Assembly: GCF_000495815.1 (NCBI RefSeq)
Contig: NZ_AWGE01000007.1
Span: 62,001 to 126,000 of the forward strand
DNA from: Asticcacaulis sp. AC466
GTDB lineage: Bacteria > Pseudomonadota > Alphaproteobacteria > Caulobacterales > Caulobacteraceae
Direction: 5' to 3'
Length of the DNA: 64,000 nucleotides
The notes beneath the pieces are model-generated. The model was given only the letters and a program-made list of their open reading frames with translations, was not told where the DNA came from and did not search any database. This document shows positions 47,795 to 56,975 of the stretch, piece after piece. Position numbers and translations under genes: made by a program. Position 1 is the stretch's first letter, and each line of letters begins with the position of its first letter.

Positions 47795-48583
47795 CTAGAT
47801 CAAACCGGCCAATGGCGACGACGGGTCCGCGTAGAGCTTGCGCGGCATCCGTCCGGCCAGATAGGCCTCGCGTCCCGCAATGACAGCATGTTTCATTGCG
47901 CGCGCCATGCGAATGGGGTCCTTGGCCTCGGCGATGGCCGTGTTCATCAGAACGGCATCGCAGCCCAGTTCCATGGCCTCGGCGGCCTCCGACGCTGTGC
48001 CGACCCCAGCATCGACCAAAACCGGCACCTTGGCATTTTCGATGATAATGCGCAGCGTTACGGGGTTTTGGATGCCGAGGCCGGAGCCGATCGGCGCGGC
48101 CAAGGGCATGATGGCGGCGGCACCGGCCTCTTCGAGCTTGCGGGCATAGACCGGATCGTCGCTGCAATAGACCATGACGTCAAAGCCGTCCTTGACCAGC
48201 AGTTTCAGAGACCGCAACGTCTCTTCCATATCGGGATAAAGCGTCTTGGGGTCGGATAAAACTTCCAACTTTACCAGGTTCCAGCCGCCGGCCTCGCGCG
48301 CCAGGCGCAGCGTGCGTACGGCATCTTCGCCGGTAAAACACCCCGCCGTATTGGGTAGATAGGTGAATTCGTCCTGTTTGACGTAGTCCATCAACATCGG
48401 CCGGTTCGGATCGGTCAGGTTGACGCGGCGCACGGCCACCGTCACGATTTCCGCCCCCGACGCCCGGGCAGCCGCCGCATTCTGGGCGTAGTCCTTGTAC
48501 TTGCCGGTACCGACGATCAGGCGCGAACTGAAGGTACGACCAGCAACGGTCCAGGTTTCATTCAAAAGGGATTGATCGTCCAT
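47795..48583 (-). CDS. thiG: Thiazole synthase
   Basis: TIM-barrel enzyme of thiamine synthesis that builds the thiazole phosphate from DXP, iminoglycine and ThiS thiocarboxylate. The 262-residue protein has [36 protein letters not shown] with the Schiff-base lysine, and [23 protein letters not shown] 48583 is the first start that gives the family's normal N terminus. It is 97 bases downstream of thiS on the same strand. No TPP riboswitch pattern is apparent upstream of thiS. Confidence 0.95.
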   Translation of the reverse strand: MDDQSLLNETWTVAGRTFSSRLIVGTGKYKDYAQNAAAARASGAEIVTVAVRRVNLTDPNRPMLMDYVKQDEFTYLPNTAGCFTGEDAVRTLRLAREAGGWNLVKLEVLSDPKTLYPDMEETLRSLKLLVKDGFDVMVYCSDDPVYARKLEEAGAAAIMPLAAPIGSGLGIQNPVTLRIIIENAKVPVLVDAGVGTASEAAEAMELGCDAVLMNTAIAEAKDPIRMARAMKHAVIAGREAYLAGRMPRKLYADPSSPLAGLI

Positions 48584-48680
48584 GGCACAAAGCACTTTCC
48601 GAAACGTGTGACGCACTTTTTTTAAATTATAAAGCGCGCAAAATGAAGAATACAGGGCGGTTTTCCGAATGGGAACCTGG

Positions 48681-48881
48681 TTAGCCGCCGCCAACGAAGT
48701 GGACGATTTCCAGCCGGTCGCCATTGGCGATCTGCGTCGCCAGATAGGTCGAGCGCGGCACGATTTCGAGATTCTTTTCTACCGCGATTTTGCGACCGTC
48801 GAGCCCGATTTCCTCGATCAGCGCGGTCAGATTGGAGGCCGCAACCTCCTTTTCCTCGCCATTCAACAGTATTTTGACCAT
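48681..48881 (-). CDS. thiS: Sulfur carrier protein ThiS
   Basis: A 66-residue ubiquitin-fold sulfur carrier that ends in the required Gly-Gly (HFVGGG), the residue adenylylated and thiocarboxylated by ThiF before sulfur transfer to ThiG. It lies upstream of thiG in one leftward operon and is divergent from aroQ, with 104 bases between the start codons. Confidence 0.92.
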   Translation of the reverse strand: MVKILLNGEEKEVAASNLTALIEEIGLDGRKIAVEKNLEIVPRSTYLATQIANGDRLEIVHFVGGG

Positions 48882-48985
48882 TTTTACGCCGTTTTTGCCT
48901 TGTGGGCATGTTGCGATGCACGTGCGGGCTTGTGGCCCTGTTCACGACACGTTACAAGTGCCGCTTCGATTTCGAAGCAGGTTTC

Positions 48986-49420
48986 ATGAAACCCATATAT
49001 GTCCTCAATGGCCCAAACCTCAACCTTCTTGGGGTGCGTGAGCCGGAAATTTATGGGTATGACACCCTTGCCGACATCGAATCGCGTTGCAAGGGGTTGC
49101 TGGACGGCACGGGGCATGGCCTCGTCTTCCGTCAAAGCAATCATGAAGGCGCGCTCGTTGACTGGATTCAGGAGGCGCGTACCGAAGCTGCCGCTCTGAT
49201 CATCAATCCGGCGGCCTACACCCACACCAGCGTGGCACTCTATGACGCCCTGAAGGCGCTTAGCATTCCCATCATAGAATGCCACCTGTCAAATCCGCAC
49301 GCCCGCGAACCTTTCCGCCATCACTCATATGTGTCGCTGGCGGCCAAGGGGGTTATTGCAGGATTTGGTTCCATTGGTTATGAACTGGCCATTCGCGCCG
49401 TTTTGGCCCTCGTAAAATAG
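48986..49420 (+). CDS. aroQ: 3-dehydroquinate dehydratase, type II
   Basis: Dodecameric shikimate-pathway enzyme converting 3-dehydroquinate to 3-dehydroshikimate. The 144-residue protein has the N-terminal [20 protein letters not shown] motif with the catalytic tyrosine, [20 protein letters not shown] with the catalytic histidine region, and [17 protein letters not shown]. It is followed 40 bases on by accB, the common aroQ-accB-accC order. Confidence 0.96.
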   Translation: MKPIYVLNGPNLNLLGVREPEIYGYDTLADIESRCKGLLDGTGHGLVFRQSNHEGALVDWIQEARTEAAALIINPAAYTHTSVALYDALKALSIPIIECHLSNPHAREPFRHHSYVSLAAKGVIAGFGSIGYELAIRAVLALVK

Positions 49421-49460
49421 TAGAGTCTTTGTTTTAAAAGACTTTGTGCAAGGTTTAATC

Positions 49461-49946
49461 ATGACGACAGCTAAACCCACCGTAGATCCCATCGATCCGA
49501 AACTCGTGCGCAAGCTCGCCGATATCCTCAAGGAAACCGAGCTGACCGAGATCGAGGTCGAACAAGGCGATCTGAAAATTCGTGTGGCGCGTCAACTGAC
49601 CGCAGCGGCCAATGTCACCTATGCGCCCGCACCTTATGCGGCGCCGGCTCCTGCTGCGGCGCCTGCTGCGGCCGCACCGGTCGAAGCCGCACCCGCTCCG
49701 GCGGCCGTTGCCGTGGATGCGATCAAGTCGCCGATGGTCGGTACAGTGTATCTAGCCGCCCAACCGGGCGCCGCGCCGTTCATCAAGATCGGTGACCGCG
49801 TCAAGCAAGGCCAAACCCTGCTGATCGTCGAAGCGATGAAGACCATGAACCCAATCCCCAGCCCGCGTGAAGGGGTGGTGGCGCAGATTCTGGTTACTGA
49901 TTCCCAGCCGGTTGAATTTGGCGAACCGCTCGTCGTCTTCGAGTAA
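49461..49946 (+). CDS. accB: Biotin carboxyl carrier protein of acetyl-CoA carboxylase
   Basis: A 161-residue BCCP. The N-terminal helical region (about 1-48) and an Ala/Pro-rich hinge (about 55-85) lead to the biotinyl domain with Lys127 in VEAMKTMNP, the biotinylation site. Reading EAMKT in place of EAMKM is common in BCCPs. AAGG precedes the ATG at 49461. accC follows after 5 bases; the two subunits are made together for the first step of fatty acid synthesis. Confidence 0.96.
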   Translation: MTTAKPTVDPIDPKLVRKLADILKETELTEIEVEQGDLKIRVARQLTAAANVTYAPAPYAAPAPAAAPAAAAPVEAAPAPAAVAVDAIKSPMVGTVYLAAQPGAAPFIKIGDRVKQGQTLLIVEAMKTMNPIPSPREGVVAQILVTDSQPVEFGEPLVVFE

Positions 49947-49951
49947 GACAC

Positions 49952-51322
49952 ATGGTCAAGACATTCGATAAAATTCTGATCGCCAATCGCGGCGAGATCG
50001 CACTTCGCGTCATTCGCGCCGCCAAGGAAATGGGCATTGCCACTGTGGCCGTCCATTCCGAAGCCGACCGCAACGCGATGCATGTCCATCTGGCCGATGA
50101 GAGCGTCTGCATCGGGCCGCCGGCAGCCGGCAAGTCGTACCTCAACATCCCGTCGATCATTGCCGCCGCCGAAATTACCGGCGCCCAGGCCATTCACCCG
50201 GGATATGGCTTCCTGTCGGAAAACGCCCGTTTCGCCGAAATCGTCGGCGCGCACGGCATGACCTTTATCGGTCCAAAACCCGAGCACATCCGCATGATGG
50301 GTGACAAGATCACCGCCAAGCAGGCAGCCAGGGACTCCGGTATTCCGGTCGTGCCCGGCTCCGATGGCGGCGTCGCCACGGTGGAAGACGCGGTCCAGGC
50401 CGCCGAAAAGATCGGTTTTCCGCTCATCATCAAGGCCGCGGCGGGCGGCGGTGGACGTGGCATGAAGGTCGCGCGCGATCGTGAAGCCCTGACCGAAGCT
50501 GTGATGTCGGCCCAAAGCGAAGCGGCAGCCGCATTTGGCGACGGCACGGTCTATATGGAGCGTTACCTCCAGAAGCCCCGTCACATCGAAATTCAAGTTA
50601 TCGCCGATAGCCATGGCAATGTCGTTCACCTCGGCGAACGCGACTGCTCGCTCCAGCGCCGTCACCAGAAGGTGCTGGAAGAAGCGCCCTCGCCCGCCAT
50701 CGATAAGGTCGCGCGCGAAAAGATCGGAAAGATTGTCGTCGATGCGATCAAGAAGATTGGTTATCTCGGCGTCGGTACGATCGAATTCCTTTACGAAGAC
50801 GGCGAGTTCTTCTTTATCGAAATGAACACGCGTCTTCAGGTCGAACACCCGGTAACCGAATATGTCACCGGCATCGACTTGGTCCGCGAACAGATCCGTA
50901 TCGCCGAGGGCTATCCGCTCAGCTTCACCCAGGCGGATATCGACCTGCAAGGGCACGCCATCGAGGTCCGGATCAACGCCGAAAATGCCCGCACATTCGT
51001 GCCGTCACCCGGCACGGTCACCGATTTCCACGCCCCGGGCGGCCTAGGTGTTCGCATGGATTCGGCCGTTTATAACGGTTACACCATTCCGCCCTATTAC
51101 GACTCGATGATCGGAAAGCTGATCGTCCATGGTCGTGACCGTCCGGAAGCCCTGGCCCGCCTGAAGCGGGCCTTAGGGGAAACCGTAGTAACGGGCATTG
51201 ATACCACCATCCCGCTCTTCCTCGACCTTCTACAGGAAAAGGATATCCAGACCGGAGATTACAACATCCACTGGCTGGAAAACTGGATCAAGGCGCAGGA
51301 AGTCGCTCAGGCCCAGGCCTGA
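49952..51322 (+). CDS. accC: Biotin carboxylase of acetyl-CoA carboxylase
   Basis: ATP-grasp enzyme, 456 residues, that carboxylates biotin on AccB. Domains are the N-terminal pre-ATP-grasp ([21 protein letters not shown], residues near 7-27, part shown), the glycine-rich ATP loop [13 protein letters not shown] and the catalytic [17 protein letters not shown] segment. It lies 5 bases after accB. A strong terminator follows at 51336-51369. Confidence 0.97.
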   Translation: MVKTFDKILIANRGEIALRVIRAAKEMGIATVAVHSEADRNAMHVHLADESVCIGPPAAGKSYLNIPSIIAAAEITGAQAIHPGYGFLSENARFAEIVGAHGMTFIGPKPEHIRMMGDKITAKQAARDSGIPVVPGSDGGVATVEDAVQAAEKIGFPLIIKAAAGGGGRGMKVARDREALTEAVMSAQSEAAAAFGDGTVYMERYLQKPRHIEIQVIADSHGNVVHLGERDCSLQRRHQKVLEEAPSPAIDKVAREKIGKIVVDAIKKIGYLGVGTIEFLYEDGEFFFIEMNTRLQVEHPVTEYVTGIDLVREQIRIAEGYPLSFTQADIDLQGHAIEVRINAENARTFVPSPGTVTDFHAPGGLGVRMDSAVYNGYTIPPYYDSMIGKLIVHGRDRPEALARLKRALGETVVTGIDTTIPLFLDLLQEKDIQTGDYNIHWLENWIKAQEVAQAQA

Positions 51323-51335
51323 TTGTCATGCCGCC

Positions 51336-51369
51336 AAAAAGCCTTGTCCCCATTGGCCAAGGCTTTTTT
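51336..51369 (+). terminator. Rho-independent terminator of aroQ-accBC
   Basis: An 11-bp stem (AAAAAGCCTTG from 51336 with CAAGGCTTTTT ending at 51368), loop of 11, and a T run. It ends the accBC transcript; the aat region beyond must have its own promoter. Confidence 0.9.
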
Positions 51370-51412
51370 ATTGCCATCGCCATTCATTTGTCGCTGTGGT
51401 CGGGAGATATCC

Positions 51413-51520
51413 ATGACAACCGCATTGCTCGTCATCGATATGCAGAAGGCCATATTGGACGGAAGGGCACTCCGGAACGCCGTCGTGCCATTTGACCGCC
51501 TGCTACGACGTGACATTTGA
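51413..51520 (+). pseudogene. Truncated isochorismatase-like hydrolase remnant
   Basis: A 35-codon frame that starts MTTALLVIDMQKAILDG and then ends abruptly in a stop. The first 17 residues are a good match to the N-terminal strand and catalytic Asp (VIDMQ) of isochorismatase/cysteine hydrolase family proteins, which are normally 180-220 residues. GGGAGA lies 6 bases before the ATG, so the start region of the gene survived while the rest was lost. The aat gene begins 21 bases on, suggesting a deletion between this gene and the aat upstream region. Confidence 0.7.
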
Positions 51521-51541
51521 CTAGTTTATGAGTAGCGGATC

Positions 51542-52186
51542 TTGGCCGAATTTACCCTCGATGATCTGATCAATTGTTACCGCACCGGCGTCTTTCCCAT
51601 GTCGGATGCGCGCGACGACGAGTACTTATTCCTCGTCGACCCGCCGCTGCGGGGTATCCTGCCGCTGGATGGGTTCCATGTGCCGTCCCGCCTGGCTCGC
51701 ACGGTCCGCAAAGATATCTACCACGTTCGCATCGATACCGCTTTTACGCAGGTGATTGAGCTGTGTGCAGAAGAAGCCTTGAACCGGACCTCGACCTGGA
51801 TATCTCATTCCATTCAGGCCCTGTATCAGGCCCTGTTCGCGCGAGGCCTGGCCCACAGCGTTGAGGTATGGGAAGAAGACAAATTGGTCGGTGGCCTCTA
51901 CGGCGTTGCCATAGGGGGCGCCTTCTTCGGCGAAAGCATGGTCTCGCGCGCCCGTGATGCCTCCAAGATCGCCCTGGTTCATTTGGTGGCGCGGTTGAAA
52001 GCCGGAGGGTACACCCTGCTTGATTGCCAGTTTCAGACTGAGCACCTGCATCAGTTCGGTGTGGTCGAGTTGCCAAAGGCTGAGTATCTCGTCCGATTGT
52101 CTGAAGCGATCGATTTGAAATCGGATTTTTATGACCTGCCGCGCACCGCTTCAGGAGCCGACGTCATGTCTATCTTAGCGTCATAG
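51542..52186 (+). CDS. aat: Leucyl/phenylalanyl-tRNA--protein transferase
   Basis: Adds Leu or Phe to N-terminal Arg/Lys of proteins, marking them for ClpS-ClpAP degradation. The 214-residue protein has YRTGVFPMSDA, RGILPLDGFHVPSRLARTVRK, WISHSIQALYQALFARGLAHSVEVWE (part), GGLYGVAIGGAFFGESMVSRA and DCQFQTEHLHQFGVVE segments of the family. The start is a TTG; an ATG 14 bases upstream is out of frame. The remnant gene ends just before it. Confidence 0.94.
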   Translation: MAEFTLDDLINCYRTGVFPMSDARDDEYLFLVDPPLRGILPLDGFHVPSRLARTVRKDIYHVRIDTAFTQVIELCAEEALNRTSTWISHSIQALYQALFARGLAHSVEVWEEDKLVGGLYGVAIGGAFFGESMVSRARDASKIALVHLVARLKAGGYTLLDCQFQTEHLHQFGVVELPKAEYLVRLSEAIDLKSDFYDLPRTASGADVMSILAS

Positions 52187-52199
52187 TTGGCTTAGCGTC

Positions 52200-52931
52200 T
52201 TAGCTGGCGGTACCGCTTAAGGGCTTGCGGCAACCGATAACCCAGGCATCATAGACTGGATGCTGAATGGGATTTAGGCTGGGCGTCGATGAAAAGGTCC
52301 AGCCACGGAAAACTTCTTTTGACTTCGTCGCCGGTGCATTACTTGTCGCGGAGACGGGGTTAGTCCTTACGCGCACGTAGGCCATAACATCGCTGACCGC
52401 TTCGTCTTCGGCAGTCGTCTCGCAGGCCTTTACAGTATAGATGAGGCCCTTGTACCGGATAGGTTTACCCAGTGGGGCTTCGAAGCGCACACTTTCGGCC
52501 GTTACCTTGTCGAGCGCCTCAATAATGGCTACGGCGTAGCGCGGCCGTTTTTGCGGCACATAGACGCTTTGGCTGGATGAGGATGACGATGCTGCATTTT
52601 TAGGGGCAGCATCGCTGCTGGCGATCTGATTGGGCGCGGCCTGGGGGACGAAGGGATGCAACTCGCCCGGCTTCGCGACCGTCTCCGGCGTGGCGGGTGA
52701 AGCGGCAGCCTTGACCGTGTCGGCCGCAGGCTTGGCTTTCTTTTTCTCAGGCACATAGGGTTTGTACTGCACGCCGTCGACATAGTAGGGCTGCGGATCG
52801 TAATCCGCGCTGTCGACATAATGGGGTGCATCGCTGTGGTCGGGAGGCGGCACCTGCGCGGACGCCGGAATGACAACGCATGCCACCACAGCCGCCAGTA
52901 AAGCCCAGCCGGATACGGAAATGCGTTTCAT
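52200..52931 (-). CDS. DUF2155 domain secreted protein
   Basis: A 243-residue secreted protein with signal peptide to about ASAQ (24). A Pro/Lys/Ala-rich low-complexity middle (about 55-125) joins to the C-terminal DUF2155 domain (about 135-243), recognised by AIIEALDKVTAESVRFEAP, IRYKGLIYTVKACE and FRGWTFSSTPSLNPIQHPVYDAWVIGCR, the W-F-S-S-P-N pattern with two cysteines. The function is unknown. AGGAG precedes the ATG. It is 11 bases downstream of the NDUFA12 gene on the same strand. This pairing is conserved across alphaproteobacteria (from memory). Confidence 0.88.
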   Translation of the reverse strand: MKRISVSGWALLAAVVACVVIPASAQVPPPDHSDAPHYVDSADYDPQPYYVDGVQYKPYVPEKKKAKPAADTVKAAASPATPETVAKPGELHPFVPQAAPNQIASSDAAPKNAASSSSSSQSVYVPQKRPRYAVAIIEALDKVTAESVRFEAPLGKPIRYKGLIYTVKACETTAEDEAVSDVMAYVRVRTNPVSATSNAPATKSKEVFRGWTFSSTPSLNPIQHPVYDAWVIGCRKPLSGTAS

Positions 52932-52941
52932 CCAATAACTC

Positions 52942-53340
52942 CTACGGCTTCCAGGCTTCGTAGTCACCGGTCGTCTTTTGACGTTCGGCTTCGGCGTTCA
53001 GAGACCCGGCGGGGAATTTCGCGTACGGCGTGCCGCTCATATTCGGCAGGTGGGGCTGCTCCCAGGCCTTGCGAGGCAGAGGTTCCTGCGACGGCGGCGT
53101 GTCGTAGACATAGTGCATCCAGCCGTGCCAATCGGGCGGAATTTTCGACGCGTCGGCATACCCTTTATAGAGTACCCAACGGCGTTTGCGGCCGGTATCA
53201 TAAGCGTTCTTGGCCGTCCGGTCTTCGAAATAGCGATTGCCGAACTCGTCGGTGCCGACCTGGCGCCCGCGCTTGCCGATCGTGAAAATCGTGCCGATTG
53301 TGCCGCTACCGGTCCACCAGGTGAAAATGTTTGCCAGCAA
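52942..53340 (-). CDS. NADH:ubiquinone oxidoreductase NDUFA12-like subunit
   Basis: A 132-residue homologue of mitochondrial complex I accessory subunit NDUFA12 (B17.2). Segments are FTWWTGSGTIGT, GKRGRQVGTDEFGNRYFED, RWVLYKGYADASKIPPDWHGWMHY and TPPSQEPL, all strongly conserved. I start it at the TTG at 53340 (MLANIF), because GAGG lies 9 bases upstream; an earlier TTG at 53355 overlaps that site and is less likely. It supports complex I at the inner membrane. Confidence 0.93.
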   Translation of the reverse strand: MLANIFTWWTGSGTIGTIFTIGKRGRQVGTDEFGNRYFEDRTAKNAYDTGRKRRWVLYKGYADASKIPPDWHGWMHYVYDTPPSQEPLPRKAWEQPHLPNMSGTPYAKFPAGSLNAEAERQKTTGDYEAWKP

Positions 53341-53555
53341 GGTCTTGGTCCTCAAATTACTGCGGCGACTATAGTCAGCCGCGCCGCTCAGGTAAAGGCG
53401 AGCCGGAAAATATTGTCGGCCTTAGCGCATTAACACCTTGTCAACATATTGTGGATGAATGGCCGTGATGACACCAGATTTATTGATGCTTGATAAAATT
53501 AACGCTACATCTGGGTCACGTCCGCAAGAATTATGGATCAGCCCGAGGATTCAAG

Positions 53556-56351
53556 ATGGCCTATCTGTCCCCCGCCCTGCGCAAACTCGGCGTGGATCAC
53601 GACCTCGAACCGCGTGATATCGAACGTGCCGATGGCTTCGACACCGTTCTGTGTCCGCGTGATCTGACATCGGTTCAGGTTGAAGCTTGGCTGGACTGGG
53701 CTGATTCGCTGGCGCGTGACTTGCCTGCCGATGCAGCGCCCTATGCCTGCGATCCTCAGACAGAGGCGTTCAATGGCGCCGCTTGCGCTTACGCGCATCG
53801 CCTGGCGCAATGGGGCTTGCGCCTCGGATATTTTGCCGATCCGGCAGCGGCCAACGACTTTGCTGACGCGCTGGAATTTACGCTTTTGTCCGGTATCGCT
53901 GCGCCGGCCCTCGCCCGCGCTTCCGGACATCGCATCCACCCGACGGCCGGCGATCAACAACCAGCGCCGACCGATCGCTCTCCTTTATATCTCGACGATC
54001 ATGCGGGCCGGGCGGCCATAAACCAGATACTCGTAGACGCGCGTGCCCGTACATTGGCAACCGCAACCCAAACCCGTCTGGCGCAGGCGCTGGACGATAT
54101 AACCCGTGCCATCGGTCGTTCGGAAGGCGACAATCGCGCCAGCATCCGGCATAATCCCGCATTGGCGCGCGCCGCCGCTAAGGCTCGTCGCTTCGGTGCA
54201 CCGGATACATTGATCGCCCGCCAAATCCAGTTGAGTCAGGGGGCGACCCCGGCCGATTGGTCTGTAGCACCCGCGCCGGAAAGCCGCGCGACGCGTATAC
54301 GGGCTGTGCTCGGCGAACGTGACTTGCTCAGTGCCGGCGATCCGTCAGGCGTTCTTGCGGCCGAAACGGCCCTGGAAACCGGCACGCTCCATGTTGTATT
54401 CGACCCGCAGGACGCCGAAGCGATCGAGGCGCATAATCTGGCCGCCAAGGCTGCTATCAATATTGACCGGTTCTTTGGTGATGATGGCCTGTTCGCCAGC
54501 GAAGCCTTTATAGATGTGGTCTCCTTATGGACCGTCGCACTCGACATTGAATCGGCAACCGGTTTTTCCGCCAATCTGGAAGACAGCCTCCACAAGGCCG
54601 CCGGTCGGCCGTTGGCACTGACCTTGGCGGGAGTCGGCGAAGCGGTGATGGGCAAGGGCTTGAGCCTAGGCGATGGCGCCGGAATAGAATTGGCCACGCA
54701 CCTGTTCGCCCTGTTTCAGGCGGCAGCGGTCAGCGCCAGCGCCGACTTGGCCGTGGCTTTGGGCGCCTATGCCACCTTCCCCGCCGACAAGGCCGAGCAG
54801 ACCGACCGCCTGAGCCAGCTGATCTATCAGGCCACGGCCCTTAAGGGGCACGCGGAGATAAAGGGGCGGACTCTCGACCTGATCCAATCGGGCCTTAAGC
54901 GCGCTAAGAAGACCGGCTTGCGTAATCGTCAAGTCACGGCTCTGTATGACGATGCCGAACTGGCCTTGCGCCTGGGGGTCTCGCTCGGGGACTCGGGGAC
55001 GGGCGGCCTTCTTACGGTCATGGAAACCGAAGATGGCGCCTTTGTTCCAACGGTTAAGCATTGTGTGGTCAAGGGCTTGCAGGCGATATCTCATGCCTGG
55101 GGCGATGTCCGTCCGCTCGTCCTGGGGACACGAAGCCTGGTCGATGCGCCCGGCATTAATGTCGCCACCTTGAAATCCAAGGGCTTGAGCGAATTTGAAA
55201 TCAATCGGCTTGAGGCGGCGATCATGACTGCTTCCAACCTGGCCGAGGTATTTTCAATCCGCCACATAGATGAAGCCTTTATACAGGATATATGGGGACT
55301 GACCGAAGCTGAACTGGCCGATCCGGCCCTGGACCTGCTCACGACCATGGGCTTTTCTGCCGACGAACGTATGTCGGCCGAAGCGCACATTTTCGGCCAC
55401 GCGGATCCGGAGGCGCTGAAACTGGCTGGGGATGCCGTCCATCATCTTCTGGCCCCGCTCAGCCGCAAGGCTCAGATGGCGTTGCGGGTGGAGATCGAGG
55501 ATCTTCTGGACGCCCCCGCCCTGTCCCCCTTCCCCGTGGCCTGGGATCAAGGCGTATTGGAGGTCATGAAGATATATTCTCTGGCCGCCAGCCAGGGGTT
55601 GCGCGCTGTGGCGGTCATTCGCGAAGATGCGCCGTTGGATTTCACGCTGGATATTCCCGATGTCGATGAGGCGCCCCGGCGCTCCGATCCGGCACCTCTG
55701 CCGCAGAAGGAAAGCACCACACGCGTCGTGGAAAAGATCGTGGAACGGGAGCGGTCGCGTACCCGCCTGCCCGATCGCCGCAAGGGCTATATCCAGAAGG
55801 CAGGCGTCGGCGGTCATAAGGTCTACATCCACACCGGCGAATATGAGGATGGCACGCTCGGTGAGATATTCATCGATATGCACAAGGAGGGCGCCGCCTT
55901 CCGCTCATTGATGAACAATTTCGCCATCGCCATTTCTATCGGCCTGCAATATGGCGTCCCGCTGGACGAATTTGTCGATGCCTTCGTCTTTACACGGTTC
56001 GAACCCGCCGGACCCGTTACCGGCAATGATCGCGTGAAGTCGGCGACATCAATTCTCGACTACATCTTCCGAGAGCTTGCCATCTCCTATCTTGATCGGG
56101 ACGACCTCTCTAATGCCGATCCCGAAGAATTCAATGCTGACGGCCTGGGCCAAAGCTATTTTCACGGGGACGCGGCGACGGATATGGAAGACGCGCCCAG
56201 TAACGCCATGCCGGCTTCGCAGCTTATTTCAAAGGGCTTCGCCCGTGGAACGGCGACCGACAATCTGGTCGTGGTGCCGTTTGCTCGCCCCAAGAAAGCG
56301 GATGCCGTCGGGTCTCGGGTCGAGTCTGACGACCGGGACGAGCGTCAGTGA
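53556..56351 (+). CDS. Class II ribonucleotide reductase-like pseudoenzyme (TSCPD protein)
   Basis: A 931-residue protein with the layout of B12-dependent ribonucleotide reductase (NrdJ) but without its chemistry. The C-terminal part is clearest (about 735-890: [73 protein letters not shown]), the TSCPD domain region of NrdJ. Upstream, the segments [24 protein letters not shown] and [12 protein letters not shown] also align from memory with NrdJ. But where NrdJ has the catalytic NPCSE loop this has DPQDAE (283-288), the PTGT loop is absent, and the redox-active CxxC tail is absent. GAGG lies 7 bases before ATG 53556. Function unknown. Confidence 0.85.
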   Translation: MAYLSPALRKLGVDHDLEPRDIERADGFDTVLCPRDLTSVQVEAWLDWADSLARDLPADAAPYACDPQTEAFNGAACAYAHRLAQWGLRLGYFADPAAANDFADALEFTLLSGIAAPALARASGHRIHPTAGDQQPAPTDRSPLYLDDHAGRAAINQILVDARARTLATATQTRLAQALDDITRAIGRSEGDNRASIRHNPALARAAAKARRFGAPDTLIARQIQLSQGATPADWSVAPAPESRATRIRAVLGERDLLSAGDPSGVLAAETALETGTLHVVFDPQDAEAIEAHNLAAKAAINIDRFFGDDGLFASEAFIDVVSLWTVALDIESATGFSANLEDSLHKAAGRPLALTLAGVGEAVMGKGLSLGDGAGIELATHLFALFQAAAVSASADLAVALGAYATFPADKAEQTDRLSQLIYQATALKGHAEIKGRTLDLIQSGLKRAKKTGLRNRQVTALYDDAELALRLGVSLGDSGTGGLLTVMETEDGAFVPTVKHCVVKGLQAISHAWGDVRPLVLGTRSLVDAPGINVATLKSKGLSEFEINRLEAAIMTASNLAEVFSIRHIDEAFIQDIWGLTEAELADPALDLLTTMGFSADERMSAEAHIFGHADPEALKLAGDAVHHLLAPLSRKAQMALRVEIEDLLDAPALSPFPVAWDQGVLEVMKIYSLAASQGLRAVAVIREDAPLDFTLDIPDVDEAPRRSDPAPLPQKESTTRVVEKIVERERSRTRLPDRRKGYIQKAGVGGHKVYIHTGEYEDGTLGEIFIDMHKEGAAFRSLMNNFAIAISIGLQYGVPLDEFVDAFVFTRFEPAGPVTGNDRVKSATSILDYIFRELAISYLDRDDLSNADPEEFNADGLGQSYFHGDAATDMEDAPSNAMPASQLISKGFARGTATDNLVVVPFARPKKADAVGSRVESDDRDERQ

Positions 56352-56401
56352 TGGCCTCATCCTTGCTCGCTATCGATCAAAATCAGCGAAGGTGTCTTCA
56401 T

Positions 56402-56896
56402 ATGAAACGTATTGCCCTGGCCCTGCTGGCCGCCTCTTTCCTCGCCGCTCCCGCAATGGCGCAGAATGCCGCGCAGGTCGATCGGGCGCAAAACGGCGCC
56501 AGCTGCCCGAAATGCAACCTGTTTCAGGCGGATTTCAATAATCGCACTTTGAAAAACAAGAATTTCGCCGGTGCGCGATTGCGCCAGGCGGATATGGGTC
56601 TGGGTATCTTCAACGGCACCAGCTTTGCCGGCGCCGACCTGCGGGATATCAATGGCTCAGCCGCCCTCTTCGGCCGCGTCAATTTCGCCGGCGCCAACCT
56701 GACCAATGCCAATTTTGTCGGCGCCTATCTTGAACACGCCAATTTTTCCGGCGCCATCCTGTCGGGTGTGAACTTTTCCGGCGCGGAACTGGGTAGCGCC
56801 ACCGGCCTGACCCAACGTCAGATGGACCAGACGTGCGGTGACCGCTCGACTGTGCTCCCGCGTGGGCTGCGCATCCCCGTCTGCGTCGTGCACTGA
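56402..56896 (+). CDS. Secreted pentapeptide-repeat protein
   Basis: A 164-residue protein with a signal peptide (MKRIALALLAASFLAAPAMAQ) and about 17 pentapeptide repeats (A(D/N)LXX-like: KNFAGARLRQADMG, SFAGADLRDI, NFAGANLTNANFVGAYLEHANFSGAIL) forming a right-handed beta helix. Cysteines 35 and 38 (CPKC) precede the repeats and two more lie near the C terminus, so one or two disulfides are likely. AAGGTG precedes the ATG. Start is 50 bases after the pseudoenzyme stop, probably in the same transcript. The role of secreted pentapeptide proteins is mostly unknown. Confidence 0.85.
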   Translation: MKRIALALLAASFLAAPAMAQNAAQVDRAQNGASCPKCNLFQADFNNRTLKNKNFAGARLRQADMGLGIFNGTSFAGADLRDINGSAALFGRVNFAGANLTNANFVGAYLEHANFSGAILSGVNFSGAELGSATGLTQRQMDQTCGDRSTVLPRGLRIPVCVVH

Positions 56897-56911
56897 TTTT
56901 GTCGGTAGATC

Positions 56912-56957
56912 GAAAAAAGAAAGCCCCGTCGGGAACCGGCGGGGCTTTCAACGTTTT
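56912..56957. terminator. Bidirectional terminator between pentapeptide gene and aspS
   Basis: A 10-bp stem (GAAAGCCCCG at 56919-56928 with CGGGGCTTTC at 56940-56949), preceded by seven A and followed by TTTTT. It serves the convergent aspS gene and the pentapeptide gene. Confidence 0.88.
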
Positions 56958-56975
56958 TATATTCGTGTGGCCGGG

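Noticed and set aside
48882-48985. Possible TPP riboswitch before thiS
   Set aside because: The interval shared with aroQ is 104 bases and shows no conserved thi-box elements (such as CUGAGA or ACCUGAUC).
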